Assembly (NCBI GenBank): GCA_963782985.1
Contig: CAWALU010000014.1
Span: 124,001 to 188,000, forward strand
Reading direction: 5' to 3'
DNA: 64,000 nt
Origin: CAVSWT01 sp963782985
GTDB lineage: Bacteria; Bacteroidota; Ignavibacteria; Ignavibacteriales; Ignavibacteriaceae
The position numbers were made by a program, and so were the translations under genes. Position 1 is the stretch's first letter. The number at the start of each line of letters is the position of its first letter. Below, piece after piece: positions 50,273 through 59,393 of the stretch. The notes under the pieces were generated by a model. That model made no database searches. It saw nothing but the letters and a program-made list of their open reading frames with translations, and was not told the origin of the DNA.

Positions 50273-51679
50273 CTAATAAAGCAAATGATCAAACGAATCG
50301 GCGCTAAAATTTATGAAACCATTTTTAAACGATAATTTTTTAGCGAAGGTTAGCGAACCGGGAATTGTGGAAACATTTATTAAAGAAACGTTTCCGCCGA
50401 ATTTAGAATTTATAACCTTTATAAATTCATTTGCAATTATAGCTTGTCCCTGACTTGTGGGATGAACTCCATCTAAACTAAAAATTCCTCCGGTTACAAA
50501 ATCAGAACTGAACTCAAGTCCGTCAATCATAGTTCCGCCGGAATTTTTAACATTATTTAAAAAGGTATTTATATCCACCAATCCAAATTGAAACGTAGCG
50601 GCTGTTTGCGCAATGGCAGCATTAAAATCTATTGTGGCTTGTTTAGCGGTTGTAATTTCATCTGTATCTAAAACTAAAGCATCAGGCCAAGGGTTTTGAG
50701 GATCGAAACCAAAAGGTTTAGTAGTATCAATTCCCGTAGGAAGAGCGGGATATTTATTATCTCTATACCACTTTCCGCCTGGCATACCTAAAAGCGGCGC
50801 ATAAGAACTTCCCGTTAAAGTGAAAAGAACCGAACCGCTAACGAGCGCGCTTGTGGATGCAACTCCCGCCCCGGTCGTTTCACCATGCTTTACAAAAACA
50901 ACGCCAGGCACTGGAAGTTTTGAAATAACTGCCGCAACTTGCGGACCCACGGTATTAAAAAAAGGAATAACAGTTACATCAGGAATATTTGCAACAACCA
51001 CTTCTGCTCCAAGGCTTGCGAGAGCATTCCCCAATTGGGAATAAAGCGCTGAAAATATTGCTGAAGAAGTAGGAGCTGTAGGTTTAACTCCGCCGCTAGT
51101 TGCAAAGCCAAGCACATCATTATTTCCTATCCAGCAAGTAAGAAGAGTAGGATTTAAATTTTTTGCTTGATTGAAAACACTGTTTCCGAAAATTGAATTT
51201 CTAAGAACTAGACTAAAAAAAGGATTTGCTCTGGCTAGACTTTTGGAAGCAAAGTCCGTTGTATCCATTATATCAAATAAAACGGAACCAGGAATTCCAA
51301 GATTATTAAAAGGAGCTGGATAACTTGAATTTGTAGGCTGACCATTGCCATTTTTTGTTGTTATTGCAAATGGATTTAAAGATACAATTTCAATTCTGCC
51401 CGGAGTTCCCGGCTCAGACACAATTGGTTGAGTAAAGCTTGTCCCAACTTGTTGGGCAATAAGATTTCCGTAAGAATACATTTGAGCGCCTTTATATAAA
51501 CTACCCGATTGGTAACCAGCAGTTAAGCTGTTGCCCAATGTTACAAATCGAGTTAAGTTTGCTCCTCCATTAACAGGATTAGGAGCTGGCGGCGCCGTCA
51601 ATTCAGTTCTATCTTTACAGCCGGAAATTAGGAATAGGAATAAAAGTATAAAGCTAATTTTAAATAATATTTTTTTCAT
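50273..51679 (-). CDS. SGNH/GDSL-family lipoprotein esterase
   Basis: A 468-residue protein with a lipoprotein signal peptide (lipobox LISGC, Cys21). The SGNH hydrolase motifs are block I GNSLTAGYQ (nucleophile Ser, with Asn in place of the Asp of GDSL), block III GNND and block V DGVHPT (Asp and His). A broad esterase or lipase activity, or deacetylation of a surface glycan, is possible; the substrate is unknown. It follows the FadL-type gene by 19 bases and ends at a terminator. Envelope location is expected. Confidence 0.85.
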   Translation of the reverse strand: MKKILFKISFILLFLFLISGCKDRTELTAPPAPNPVNGGANLTRFVTLGNSLTAGYQSGSLYKGAQMYSYGNLIAQQVGTSFTQPIVSEPGTPGRIEIVSLNPFAITTKNGNGQPTNSSYPAPFNNLGIPGSVLFDIMDTTDFASKSLARANPFFSLVLRNSIFGNSVFNQAKNLNPTLLTCWIGNNDVLGFATSGGVKPTAPTSSAIFSALYSQLGNALASLGAEVVVANIPDVTVIPFFNTVGPQVAAVISKLPVPGVVFVKHGETTGAGVASTSALVSGSVLFTLTGSSYAPLLGMPGGKWYRDNKYPALPTGIDTTKPFGFDPQNPWPDALVLDTDEITTAKQATIDFNAAIAQTAATFQFGLVDINTFLNNVKNSGGTMIDGLEFSSDFVTGGIFSLDGVHPTSQGQAIIANEFIKVINSKFGGNVSLINVSTIPGSLTFAKKLSFKNGFINFSADSFDHLLY

Positions 51680-51698
51680 TTCTTAATCCTTCTCGAAT

Positions 51699-52943
51699 TT
51701 ATAATGAATATGATAAACTTAATGCAAAAAGATTTGCAGTTGAATTATATGTTCCGTTAAATGCGGCGTTACCTAAAGTATAATCCTCTTCTGAATTGGT
51801 TACAGTTAGTTCGCTGCTTCTAATAAACAAATATGACGCTGATATATTTAACTGCGGAAGGATTGCATATTCTAAACCAAAACTAAATCCTAATCGGTTA
51901 GCATCTGGTAGAGAGGGATTGACATATTCTTCCTTTACCGGATTTTTATCAAAATAAATTCCGGCTAATAATTCTAAATCATTATTAATTTTATAATCGC
52001 ATCCCAGCCTAACTATAAATGAATTATCATAAAGTCGCGGGCTTGCCAAGTCAGAATAATCAGGGTCATTAAAATCAATTGCTAATGAATCATAACTTGA
52101 CCATCCCACATATTGAAAATCAAAACTAATTTTTAACTTATACAAAACATCGTAAGCGGCGCCGAAGGCAAAGTTAAACGGAGTTGTCAGCTCAGCTTTT
52201 ACGCCTCCGTTGGGAAGTCTTTTTGCATCGATTAACGGTTGCGCTCCCGTTGTTTTAGCGTCGCCGTCAAATTCATAAGCTAACTGACTGTGGAACGACA
52301 AGCCCAAATTTAATCTGGGCGTCGGTTTATACATTAATCCAAAATTATATCCGGCGGCAAAATTATCTTTGCCGTCTAATTTAACAAATGCGTCTCCTTC
52401 AAAAGGCGTTTGAGGAACTTTGCGAGTGATTGTAACGTTGGCGAAGCTATAAACAAAAGCAGCGCTAAGCGAAAAGTTATCTGCAATATTATAAGCTACA
52501 ACCGGAGAGATAGTAAATGTTTGGAGTTCGGTTTCGATTGCAAGATATTTTCCAATCCAATCTTCGCCCCATTTTGTACCCAATCCAAACGGACTTGTAA
52601 ATCCTAAACCCACGGCTAAATCTTTATTGTAAGAATGCGAAATAAAAAAATGACTGGGGAAAAATATTTGCTTCTCCATTTTATATTCAGTTATATCCGG
52701 TGTTACGCCTCTGAAGGAACTAACAGGCGCTATTAAAGTTGATCCGAGTAAAATGTTTGTGCCATACAACTGCGTTAATCCAGCGCCGTTCCAATAAATT
52801 GCTGAAGCATCGTTTGCAACGGCGGTATATGCGCCGCCCATTCCCATTGCTTTAGCGCCGTGTTCATTTAATTGGAATCCTCCGCCAAAACTCATGCTGG
52901 ATGTAAAAACAATACTAAGTATAATGGTAAATATTTTTTTCAA
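51699..52943 (-). CDS. FadL/OmpP1-family outer-membrane transport protein
   Basis: A 414-residue beta-barrel for uptake of long-chain fatty acids or other hydrophobic compounds. After a signal peptide the mature N-terminus carries the family hatch signature GGFQLNEHGAKAMGMGGAYTA and NDASAIYWNGAGL. Many amphipathic strands follow, ending with LFALSLSYSL. AAGGAGAG precedes the start. It is 19 bases upstream of the SGNH lipoprotein gene; an outer-membrane porin plus a surface esterase would suit breakdown and uptake of acylated compounds, which is inference. Confidence 0.92.
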   Translation of the reverse strand: MKKIFTIILSIVFTSSMSFGGGFQLNEHGAKAMGMGGAYTAVANDASAIYWNGAGLTQLYGTNILLGSTLIAPVSSFRGVTPDITEYKMEKQIFFPSHFFISHSYNKDLAVGLGFTSPFGLGTKWGEDWIGKYLAIETELQTFTISPVVAYNIADNFSLSAAFVYSFANVTITRKVPQTPFEGDAFVKLDGKDNFAAGYNFGLMYKPTPRLNLGLSFHSQLAYEFDGDAKTTGAQPLIDAKRLPNGGVKAELTTPFNFAFGAAYDVLYKLKISFDFQYVGWSSYDSLAIDFNDPDYSDLASPRLYDNSFIVRLGCDYKINNDLELLAGIYFDKNPVKEEYVNPSLPDANRLGFSFGLEYAILPQLNISASYLFIRSSELTVTNSEEDYTLGNAAFNGTYNSTANLFALSLSYSL

Positions 52944-52986
52944 GTTTTATCTCTCCTTGATTTAGTTATGTAATAACGAACACATT

Positions 52987-53505
52987 TTATTTTAAATGAG
53001 GCGGCTGATCAATAGAAAATAATAAAGTTCCTTTTTCCACAGCGGTTCCTTCATCAACAAAAATATTTTTTATTACGCCTGCGATTGGCGAACGAATTTC
53101 ATTCTCCATTTTCATTGCTTCCAGAATAATAACAGTTTCGCCAGACTGTGTTTCTTCACCGCTAGATTTTTTTATGCTGATAACCATTCCAGGCATGGGA
53201 GCTTTAATTTCTAATTTTTGAAGCCTTTTATGTTTCTGTTCAATTATTTTTGCGGCTTCTTCTTCTAATTTGTTTCTTACTACGGCATCAAATATAGAGT
53301 TATTTATTAAAATATTATAATGATTCTTTTCATTTTTTTTTACAGAAACTTCGTAAAATTTGTTGTTCAACTTTAAAATATATGCGTTGTTACTTAATGG
53401 ATAAAATTCATTACTAAAAATTTTACCGTTAATTTTTAAATGCCGGTCGTCAATAATTTCAATCGTCTTTTTCTTATCATTTAAAGAAACAATAAATTCA
53501 TTCAT
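52987..53505 (-). CDS. Biotin carboxyl carrier (biotinyl domain protein)
   Basis: A 172-residue protein. The last 75 residues are a biotinyl/lipoyl domain (KAPMPGMVISI) with the biotin-accepting K132 in EAMKMENEI. The first about 95 residues are a separate beta-rich and then helical region (EEEAAKIIEQKHKRLQ) that could bind its carboxylase partners. It overlaps the biotin carboxylase gene by 8 bases, so the pair forms one operon. The carboxyltransferase subunit is not here, so acetyl-, propionyl- or another acyl-CoA carboxylase is possible. Confidence 0.85.
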   Translation of the reverse strand: MNEFIVSLNDKKKTIEIIDDRHLKINGKIFSNEFYPLSNNAYILKLNNKFYEVSVKKNEKNHYNILINNSIFDAVVRNKLEEEAAKIIEQKHKRLQKLEIKAPMPGMVISIKKSSGEETQSGETVIILEAMKMENEIRSPIAGVIKNIFVDEGTAVEKGTLLFSIDQPPHLK

Positions 53506-54997
53506 AAAGCTGCTTTACCCAAAAATTATTTGAAATCGTTTGAACTTTACTGTTTGCCGCTCCATTATTTTTTGAGATTAGCTTGAATAATACAGCGCTG
53601 ATTGCCGCGGCGTTTTCGATCTCTGTTTCAACATTGCTTATTTGGATTGAATCGCTTGACAATAATTTATCCTCCACAAAATTAATGTCAAATTGTCCTG
53701 ATGCAAATTCATCCGATTTTATAATAGTCTGGAGGAAATTATTATTAGTAATTATACCTTCAATTTTAAATTCATTTAAGGCTCGCAGCATTCTGTTAAT
53801 TGCATCGCCTCTATTGTTATCCCAAACAATCAGCTTTGCAATTAATGGATCATAATAAATTGAAATATTTGACCCGGCGCCAAACCCGGAATCTACTCTA
53901 ACTCCCGGTCCGGAAGGCGCAATGTAATCATTAATTTTTCCAGTTGATGGAAAAAAATTATTTTGCGCGTCTTCAGCATAAACGCGGCATTCGATTGAAT
54001 GCCCATTTAATTTTATATCATTTTGTTTAAATGATAATCCATTTCCATTTGCAATTAAGATTTGTTCTTTCACCAAATCAATTCCGGTTATAAATTCGGT
54101 AACGGGATGTTCAACTTGAATTCTAGTATTCATCTCAAGAAAATAAAAATTCATTTCCGTATCGACAAGAAATTCAATTGTTCCCGCATTAAAATACCCG
54201 CAGGCTTTGGCGGCGTTTATTGCGGCGGTTGTAATTTTTTCGCGGATCTTTTCATTAATTAAAGAAGAAGGAGCTTCCTCAATTATTTTTTGATGTCTGC
54301 GTTGAATCGAGCATTCTCTTTCGAACAAATGAACATAGTTCCCTTTTTCATCAGCAATTATTTGAACTTCAATGTGCTTAGGATTTTCAATATATTTTTC
54401 AATATAAATGGCGTCGTCGGAAAATGATTTTAACGCTTCTCTTTTAGTTGATTCAAAAGCTGATTGAAATTCGCTTTCAGATGAAACTTTTCTCATTCCT
54501 TTCCCACCCCCGCCCGCTGAGGCTTTTAGCAATATCGGGTAGCCAATTTCTTGTGAAGTTTTAATTCCATCTTTTAAAGATTTCAAAGGCTTAACCGCGC
54601 CGGGAACAATAGGAACGTTATGAGCCTTCATCAATTTTCTTGCTTCAGTTTTATTCCCCATTAATTTTACCGACTTAGAAGAAGGACCAATAAATTTTAT
54701 TCCCGCACCTTCAACCATTTTTATAAATTCAGAATTTTCGGAAAGGAAACCGTAGCCGGGATGAATAGCATCGGCTTTTATTTTTTTTGCAAGAGAAATA
54801 ATTTTATTTTTATTTAGATATGTTTCAGATGAAAAAGCTTCCCCAATTAGAAACGCTTCATCGGCAAGTTTTGGATGAAGCGATAACTTATCAGCCTCAG
54901 AATAAATTGCGGCAGTTTTAATTCCCAATTCTTTGCAGGCGCGAATTATTCTTACAGCAATCTCGCCGCGATTTGCTATTAATATTTTTTTGAACAA
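53498..54997 (-). CDS. accC: Biotin carboxylase subunit
   Basis: ATP-dependent carboxylation of biotin. The 499-residue protein has the N-terminal biotin carboxylase domain (KKILIANRGEIAVRIIRAC), the ATP-grasp loop KASAGGGGKGMR, the HLFERECSIQRRHQK segment, the catalytic EMNTRIQVEHPVTE and the C-terminal C domain. It extends about 50 residues beyond standard AccC, as in subunits of acyl-CoA carboxylases. The start is TTG 54997; no ATG fits before the conserved strand. It overlaps the carrier gene by 8 bases and follows mutS2 by 9. Confidence 0.92.
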   Translation of the reverse strand: MFKKILIANRGEIAVRIIRACKELGIKTAAIYSEADKLSLHPKLADEAFLIGEAFSSETYLNKNKIISLAKKIKADAIHPGYGFLSENSEFIKMVEGAGIKFIGPSSKSVKLMGNKTEARKLMKAHNVPIVPGAVKPLKSLKDGIKTSQEIGYPILLKASAGGGGKGMRKVSSESEFQSAFESTKREALKSFSDDAIYIEKYIENPKHIEVQIIADEKGNYVHLFERECSIQRRHQKIIEEAPSSLINEKIREKITTAAINAAKACGYFNAGTIEFLVDTEMNFYFLEMNTRIQVEHPVTEFITGIDLVKEQILIANGNGLSFKQNDIKLNGHSIECRVYAEDAQNNFFPSTGKINDYIAPSGPGVRVDSGFGAGSNISIYYDPLIAKLIVWDNNRGDAINRMLRALNEFKIEGIITNNNFLQTIIKSDEFASGQFDINFVEDKLLSSDSIQISNVETEIENAAAISAVLFKLISKNNGAANSKVQTISNNFWVKQLYE

Positions 54998-55006
54998 TAT
55001 AATTCC

Positions 55007-57355
55007 TTACTTTAATTCCGCAATGGTAACGCCTTCTCCGCCAAATTCAATGGGCGCAAAATAAAATGTTTTTACTTTTTCATGGCTTTTTAAAATATCA
55101 TTAACAGTTTTTTTCAACGCGCCGGTTCCTTTGCCGTGAAGTATTTCGACGCGAGCTAAACTTGTAGTATAAGCGTCGTCAATAAATTTTATTATTTCAA
55201 ATTCAGCTTCCTCCGGTTTCTCGCCTCTAATATCAATTCGAGTTTTAGGCGCTTCAACAGTGTAAAAATTATAATTGTTAGCGGTCTCTTTTTCAATCTT
55301 TTTATTAGCCGGTAATAAATCCTTCAAATTTATTTTCATTTTTATTTTGCCGGATTTAATAGATGCATTGTTTTTGTTTTCTGAAATATCAATTATTTCG
55401 CCAAAAGTATTTGTGTTTTTAATTGAAACATAATCGCCTACTTTAAAATTAAAATTTGAGTTTTCTAATACAGCTTCTTCTTTAAATAGACTTTTATTTT
55501 CTTCTTTTAATTCTTTAATAATTTTTTGTGAAGATCTAATCGTCTCTCTATTAGCATTCGATTCTTTTAAATCTTTAATAACTTTTTCAAATTTTCTATT
55601 AATATTTTTCAGATATAAATCCGCTTCCGCTTTTGCATTTTTTAGAATATCTTTTTTTTCTTTATCGAGTTTGTCAATATTTTGTTTGTACAAATTTGAT
55701 AAACCTTGCAGTCTGGTATTTTCAATTTCCGAAGTTCTTAATTTCGATTCGAGCAAATTTGATTTTGTTTCTATATCAACAAGAAAATTTTCAATTTTAT
55801 GTTTATCGGAATCCAAATGATTTTTTGCAACTTGAATAAAATCAATATCAAATCCTATCCGATGCGCGATTTCAAAAGCATAGCTTGAGCCGGGAATTCC
55901 TTGTTTAAAGTAATAAGTTGGCTTTAAATTTAAATGATCAAATTCCATAGCGGCGTTTTCAAATCCCTCAACATCATTTGCAATTAACTTTAATTCGCCG
56001 TGATGAGTAGTTGCAAAAACTGTAGAATCTTTTTCTTTTAATTTCAACAATACAGCCGAAGCCAATGCCGCCCCTTCCGTAGGGTCGGTTCCTGTGCCTA
56101 TTTCGTCAAGCAGTATAAGTGAATTTTTATCGCTTGTCTCTAATATATTTTTAATATTTAAAAGATGTGAACTGAACGTGGAAAGGTCATCTTCAATGGA
56201 TTGCTGGTCGCCAATATCAAGAAGCAAGTTAGTAAAAATATGAAAATTGCTGTCAGGATCTGCGGGAATGTGAATTCCACTTTGAACCATCAAAACCAAA
56301 AGTCCCACAGTTTTTAAAACTACAGTTTTGCCGCCGGCATTTGGTCCTGTTATTAGAATAATTTTATTTTCATCTAACTTAACATTTAAAGGAATTGTTT
56401 TTTGTTTGCCATATTTTTTTAAAAGAATGGGATGTCTTCCCTCTTTAATTTCAAATCCTTTTTTATCATTTACTTCAGGGAAAGAACCGATTATTCCAAT
56501 TGAATATTTAGCTCTCGCAAAAATTGAATCGATGTACGAGATAGTTTCTAGAGTTTGTTTTAATTCTAAACTAACGCTTCCAATTTTTTTGGTTATCTCT
56601 TTTAAAATTCTTTCAATCTCTCTTTTTTCGGCAAATGAAAGAGAAACAATTTCATTGTTGAGATCTAAAGTTTCTTCAGGCTCTATGTAAACAGTTTGTC
56701 CGGTTGAAGATTCAGAATGTATAAATCCTTTAATGTGCCGCTTATGTTCCGACTTAACGGGAATTACAATTCTGCCATCGCGCAGCGTTAAATAATCTTC
56801 GCGAATAAAATCTTGCTCTTTATAATTTTTAATCAGCCGGTTTACAGCTTTAATTAAATCCTCATTTTTTTTTCTTATCTCTGATTTGATTTCTGCAAGT
56901 TTCCTGCTTGCGGTTTCTCGCACTTCGCCGTTTTCGTTAATTACATTTTGAATATGATGTTCAAAAACTTTATCGACAAATAAACTATAAGATAGCGCCT
57001 GCAAATCGGGAGCCATTTCAGAATTATTTTTTAAATACTGAAATAAATTTCTGGAAGTAATAGATAGATGAAGAATGTCTAAAATTTTTTTGCTTTCTAA
57101 AAAAGCGCCTTCAATTTTTGTTTTAGCAATAACTTCATTAAGCAGGGGCAGATAATTAATAGGCGGAAAATTATTTTTAATTAATATTTCTTTTGCCTGG
57201 GTTACTAAATCGCCTTCCTTTTTAACTGAAGCTAAATCCGACTTAGGCGCGAGGGAAAGAATTAATATTTTAGCATTTTCGGTTTGGGAATAATTAGCAA
57301 TGAGTTGAAGTATTTTTTTAAATTCTAATTTTTCTAATGAAGTATCAGTAATCAT
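55007..57355 (-). CDS. mutS2: Endonuclease MutS2
   Basis: A 782-residue MutS-related protein without the mismatch-recognition domain. It has the core lever domain (about 1-320). The ABC ATPase has Walker A GPNAGGKT (337-344) and Walker B LLDEIGTGTDPTEG with the following signature. A long coiled coil (about 520-620) and a C-terminal Smr endonuclease domain (IDIRGEKPEEAE ... VEILHGKGTGALK) complete it. MutS2 suppresses recombination or rescues collided ribosomes, depending on species. It overlaps cvpA by 4 bases. Confidence 0.95.
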   Translation of the reverse strand: MITDTSLEKLEFKKILQLIANYSQTENAKILILSLAPKSDLASVKKEGDLVTQAKEILIKNNFPPINYLPLLNEVIAKTKIEGAFLESKKILDILHLSITSRNLFQYLKNNSEMAPDLQALSYSLFVDKVFEHHIQNVINENGEVRETASRKLAEIKSEIRKKNEDLIKAVNRLIKNYKEQDFIREDYLTLRDGRIVIPVKSEHKRHIKGFIHSESSTGQTVYIEPEETLDLNNEIVSLSFAEKREIERILKEITKKIGSVSLELKQTLETISYIDSIFARAKYSIGIIGSFPEVNDKKGFEIKEGRHPILLKKYGKQKTIPLNVKLDENKIILITGPNAGGKTVVLKTVGLLVLMVQSGIHIPADPDSNFHIFTNLLLDIGDQQSIEDDLSTFSSHLLNIKNILETSDKNSLILLDEIGTGTDPTEGAALASAVLLKLKEKDSTVFATTHHGELKLIANDVEGFENAAMEFDHLNLKPTYYFKQGIPGSSYAFEIAHRIGFDIDFIQVAKNHLDSDKHKIENFLVDIETKSNLLESKLRTSEIENTRLQGLSNLYKQNIDKLDKEKKDILKNAKAEADLYLKNINRKFEKVIKDLKESNANRETIRSSQKIIKELKEENKSLFKEEAVLENSNFNFKVGDYVSIKNTNTFGEIIDISENKNNASIKSGKIKMKINLKDLLPANKKIEKETANNYNFYTVEAPKTRIDIRGEKPEEAEFEIIKFIDDAYTTSLARVEILHGKGTGALKKTVNDILKSHEKVKTFYFAPIEFGGEGVTIAELK

Positions 57356-57873
57356 TTTAGCGAATCTTTGTCGTCAATAATATTATTAATAATTTTTTTT
57401 GGTTCGGGCGTATATTCTCTTATGTAATCAACTGTGTATGGAATTACATTATAAACCGGAGTGTAAAGCAACGAGTTGTCGGCAGTTTCTTTGTCTGGCA
57501 CATTAAAAACATTCAATAAAAAAAATAACGCGCTTAAAAAAATTAAGATTTGTATTGCGCCAATTATAGCTCCAATAATCTGATTAATAAAATTATTTAC
57601 TTTATCAAAAGGATGGATTAACCGTTTGAGTATTGAAGTAATGATCATTATAACTAAAAATATTGCAAGCCCGCCTATAATTTTTGCTAGGTATATTTCA
57701 ATTCCCAAAGCGCTTTCAATCATCCTGCCAAGCTCTACTGAAAATTTTATGGCAAAATAAGCGGCGGCAATAAATCCAATTGTCCCTATTAGCTTACGAA
57801 CAAAACCATCTTTATAGCCGAGTATAAATCCGATTAAAATCACAGCTATTATTATAATATCTAATATGCTCAA
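57352..57873 (-). CDS. cvpA: CvpA-family membrane protein
   Basis: A 173-residue protein with four hydrophobic spans in the first 125 residues and the family start LDIIIIAVILIGFILGYKDGFVRKLIGTIG. In E. coli CvpA is needed for colicin V production and for envelope stress resistance; its molecular role is unclear. It is translationally coupled on both sides: 4-base overlaps with yqeY upstream and mutS2 downstream. The C-terminal tail is polar and short. Confidence 0.88.
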   Translation of the reverse strand: MSILDIIIIAVILIGFILGYKDGFVRKLIGTIGFIAAAYFAIKFSVELGRMIESALGIEIYLAKIIGGLAIFLVIMIITSILKRLIHPFDKVNNFINQIIGAIIGAIQILIFLSALFFLLNVFNVPDKETADNSLLYTPVYNVIPYTVDYIREYTPEPKKIINNIIDDKDSLK

Positions 57874-58322
57874 ACAATTCCTAAAAATTTTTCTACGGCA
57901 TTTTTAACGGACTTTCCATCAGCTTTACCTTTTAATGATTTCATAGCTAAAGGCATCAGCTTGGGAAAATCTTCTTTCGACTTAGCGCCGATTTCGTTTC
58001 CAATATTTTTTACTTCCGCAATAATTTCTTCTTCAGAAAGCTGCTTGGGAAGATAATCCATAATTATCTTTAATTCAGCCTCCTCTTTTGAAGCAAGATC
58101 ATCTCTGCCTGCATTCTTGAATTGTTCGATTGATTCTTTACGTTTTTTTGCAGCTGTTGAAAGCATTTTTATTTCTTCTTCAGAGTTTAATTCTTTTCCC
58201 AAACCGCTTTTTTCAAACTCTAAAATTAAAGCTCTTATTGATCGAATTGTTTCAAGCCTTATTTTTTCACCGCTTTTCATTGCGGTTTTCATGTCTTCGC
58301 TAATTTTATCTTTCAAATTCAT
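57870..58322 (-). CDS. yqeY: GatB/YqeY-domain protein
   Basis: A 150-residue helical protein with the YqeY pattern: LKDKISEDMKTAMKSGEKIRLETIRSIR split between residues 3-29, then AAKKRKESIEQFKNAGRDDLA, a DYLPKQLSEEEI linker and the C-terminal KGKADGKSVKNAVEKFL domain. The domain also occurs in GatB, where it helps tRNA binding; the stand-alone protein has no proven role. It begins after the exbBD terminator region and overlaps cvpA by 4 bases. Confidence 0.9.
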   Translation of the reverse strand: MNLKDKISEDMKTAMKSGEKIRLETIRSIRALILEFEKSGLGKELNSEEEIKMLSTAAKKRKESIEQFKNAGRDDLASKEEAELKIIMDYLPKQLSEEEIIAEVKNIGNEIGAKSKEDFPKLMPLAMKSLKGKADGKSVKNAVEKFLGIV

Positions 58323-58345
58323 AATTTATTTTACCTATTAAATTG

Positions 58346-58380
58346 AAAAAGGCAGGCAAGTTTAATAAAACCAGCCTGCC
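58346..58380 (-). terminator. Rho-independent terminator of the exbB-exbD-exbD operon
   Basis: On the - strand GGCAGGC (58380-58374) pairs with GCCTGCC (58357-58351), with an inner GTTT/AAAC stem around TATT, followed by TTTTT (58350-58346). It lies 25 bases after the second exbD stop codon. It should separate the transport operon from yqeY-cvpA-mutS2. Confidence 0.88.
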
Positions 58381-58404
58381 TTAATTTATTTTTACAATTT
58401 TATT

Positions 58405-58818
58405 TTAGATTTTTAATCGAGAGGAATAATTTATACGCAAACAGGATGCCTTTCTTAATTCCTGCTGAACATCAGTTATTAATCCCATATCAACGCCTCT
58501 ATCAACTCTTAAAGAGACAATAATATTCGGAAGCTCTTGAGCCTTTGCGTACATTATCGGCTGAATATCTTTCAACTTTACCAGGCTGTCGTTAATCTGC
58601 ATACGGTCGTCTTTGCCAATCCATATATAAGAGACCAATCTTTTGTTTTCAATTTTTTCAATAGCCTTTGCGTCAGGGAGTTTATAATCAACCAAAACAT
58701 CAACTTCTCTTAAAGTGGTGGTAACCATAAAGAAAAGGAGGAGCATAAACACAATATCGGGCATAGAAGCAGTGGGAATTTCTTGCTTCGAATTTGCTCT
58801 TCTTTTTTCAAATTTCAT
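58405..58818 (-). CDS. exbD: ExbD/TolR-family energy transducer, second copy
   Basis: A 137-residue inner-membrane protein with a polar N-terminal tail, one membrane span (about 23-40) and a periplasmic domain. The essential membrane Asp in ASMPDIVFMLLLFFMVT (D21) that carries the proton is present. It is shorter than the copy upstream, which is 18 bases away, and ends just before the operon terminator. With ExbB it uses the proton gradient to drive a partner such as TonB, which is not in the window. Confidence 0.92.
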   Translation of the reverse strand: MKFEKRRANSKQEIPTASMPDIVFMLLLFFMVTTTLREVDVLVDYKLPDAKAIEKIENKRLVSYIWIGKDDRMQINDSLVKLKDIQPIMYAKAQELPNIIVSLRVDRGVDMGLITDVQQELRKASCLRINYSSRLKI

Positions 58819-58836
58819 TTTTAATAAACCTCAATT

Positions 58837-59364
58837 TTATTTTTTCAAACCTTCAGGTTCGGCAATAGAAATAATAATTGGAATTTTTTCTTTTACCAAA
58901 TCCTGACGTTCAGGAATTAAGTCATTATATTTTTTCCCAAATTCGCCATTGGAATATTCGTCTCTAACTTCAAAGTATGCTAATTTAATTTGATCGAGCG
59001 CTTGTATATAATCATTATACCGGGTTTGACGATCTGTTTTAAGGGAAACAATTAATTTTTTATTTGAAGGAACATCTATTTTAGATTTTATTCTTTCTTT
59101 TAGATTATTCTTGATTTGAAATAATGACGTGGGATTTCCATCCACCAGCACATCGCCATTTTCATTAACAAGAACGGCAGCCATTCTTTCTTTTGGCACG
59201 GGAGCTACTTCCGTCTCTTCGTTAAACTCCGGCAAAGTCATTCCTAAACCGGTATCAACGTCAATTACTGTGGCAACAAGAAAGAATAATAAAAGCAAGA
59301 AAGCAATATCAGCCATTGAACTGGTAGGGATTTCTGCTTGCGCGACATTTCTTTTTTTAATCAT
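58837..59364 (-). CDS. exbD: ExbD/TolR-family energy transducer, first copy
   Basis: A 175-residue protein with the same architecture: a basic N-terminal tail, the membrane Asp at D19 in SSMADIAFLLLLFFLVAT, and a periplasmic domain with an extra helical C-terminal part of about 40 residues. Two differing ExbD proteins with one ExbB is a common Bacteroidota arrangement. It lies 29 bases after exbB. The longer periplasmic domain may bind a different partner from that of the second copy; this is inference. Confidence 0.92.
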   Translation of the reverse strand: MIKKRNVAQAEIPTSSMADIAFLLLLFFLVATVIDVDTGLGMTLPEFNEETEVAPVPKERMAAVLVNENGDVLVDGNPTSLFQIKNNLKERIKSKIDVPSNKKLIVSLKTDRQTRYNDYIQALDQIKLAYFEVRDEYSNGEFGKKYNDLIPERQDLVKEKIPIIISIAEPEGLKK

Positions 59365-59393
59365 TGCTAAATTTATTTATGTTGAATGAAAAA

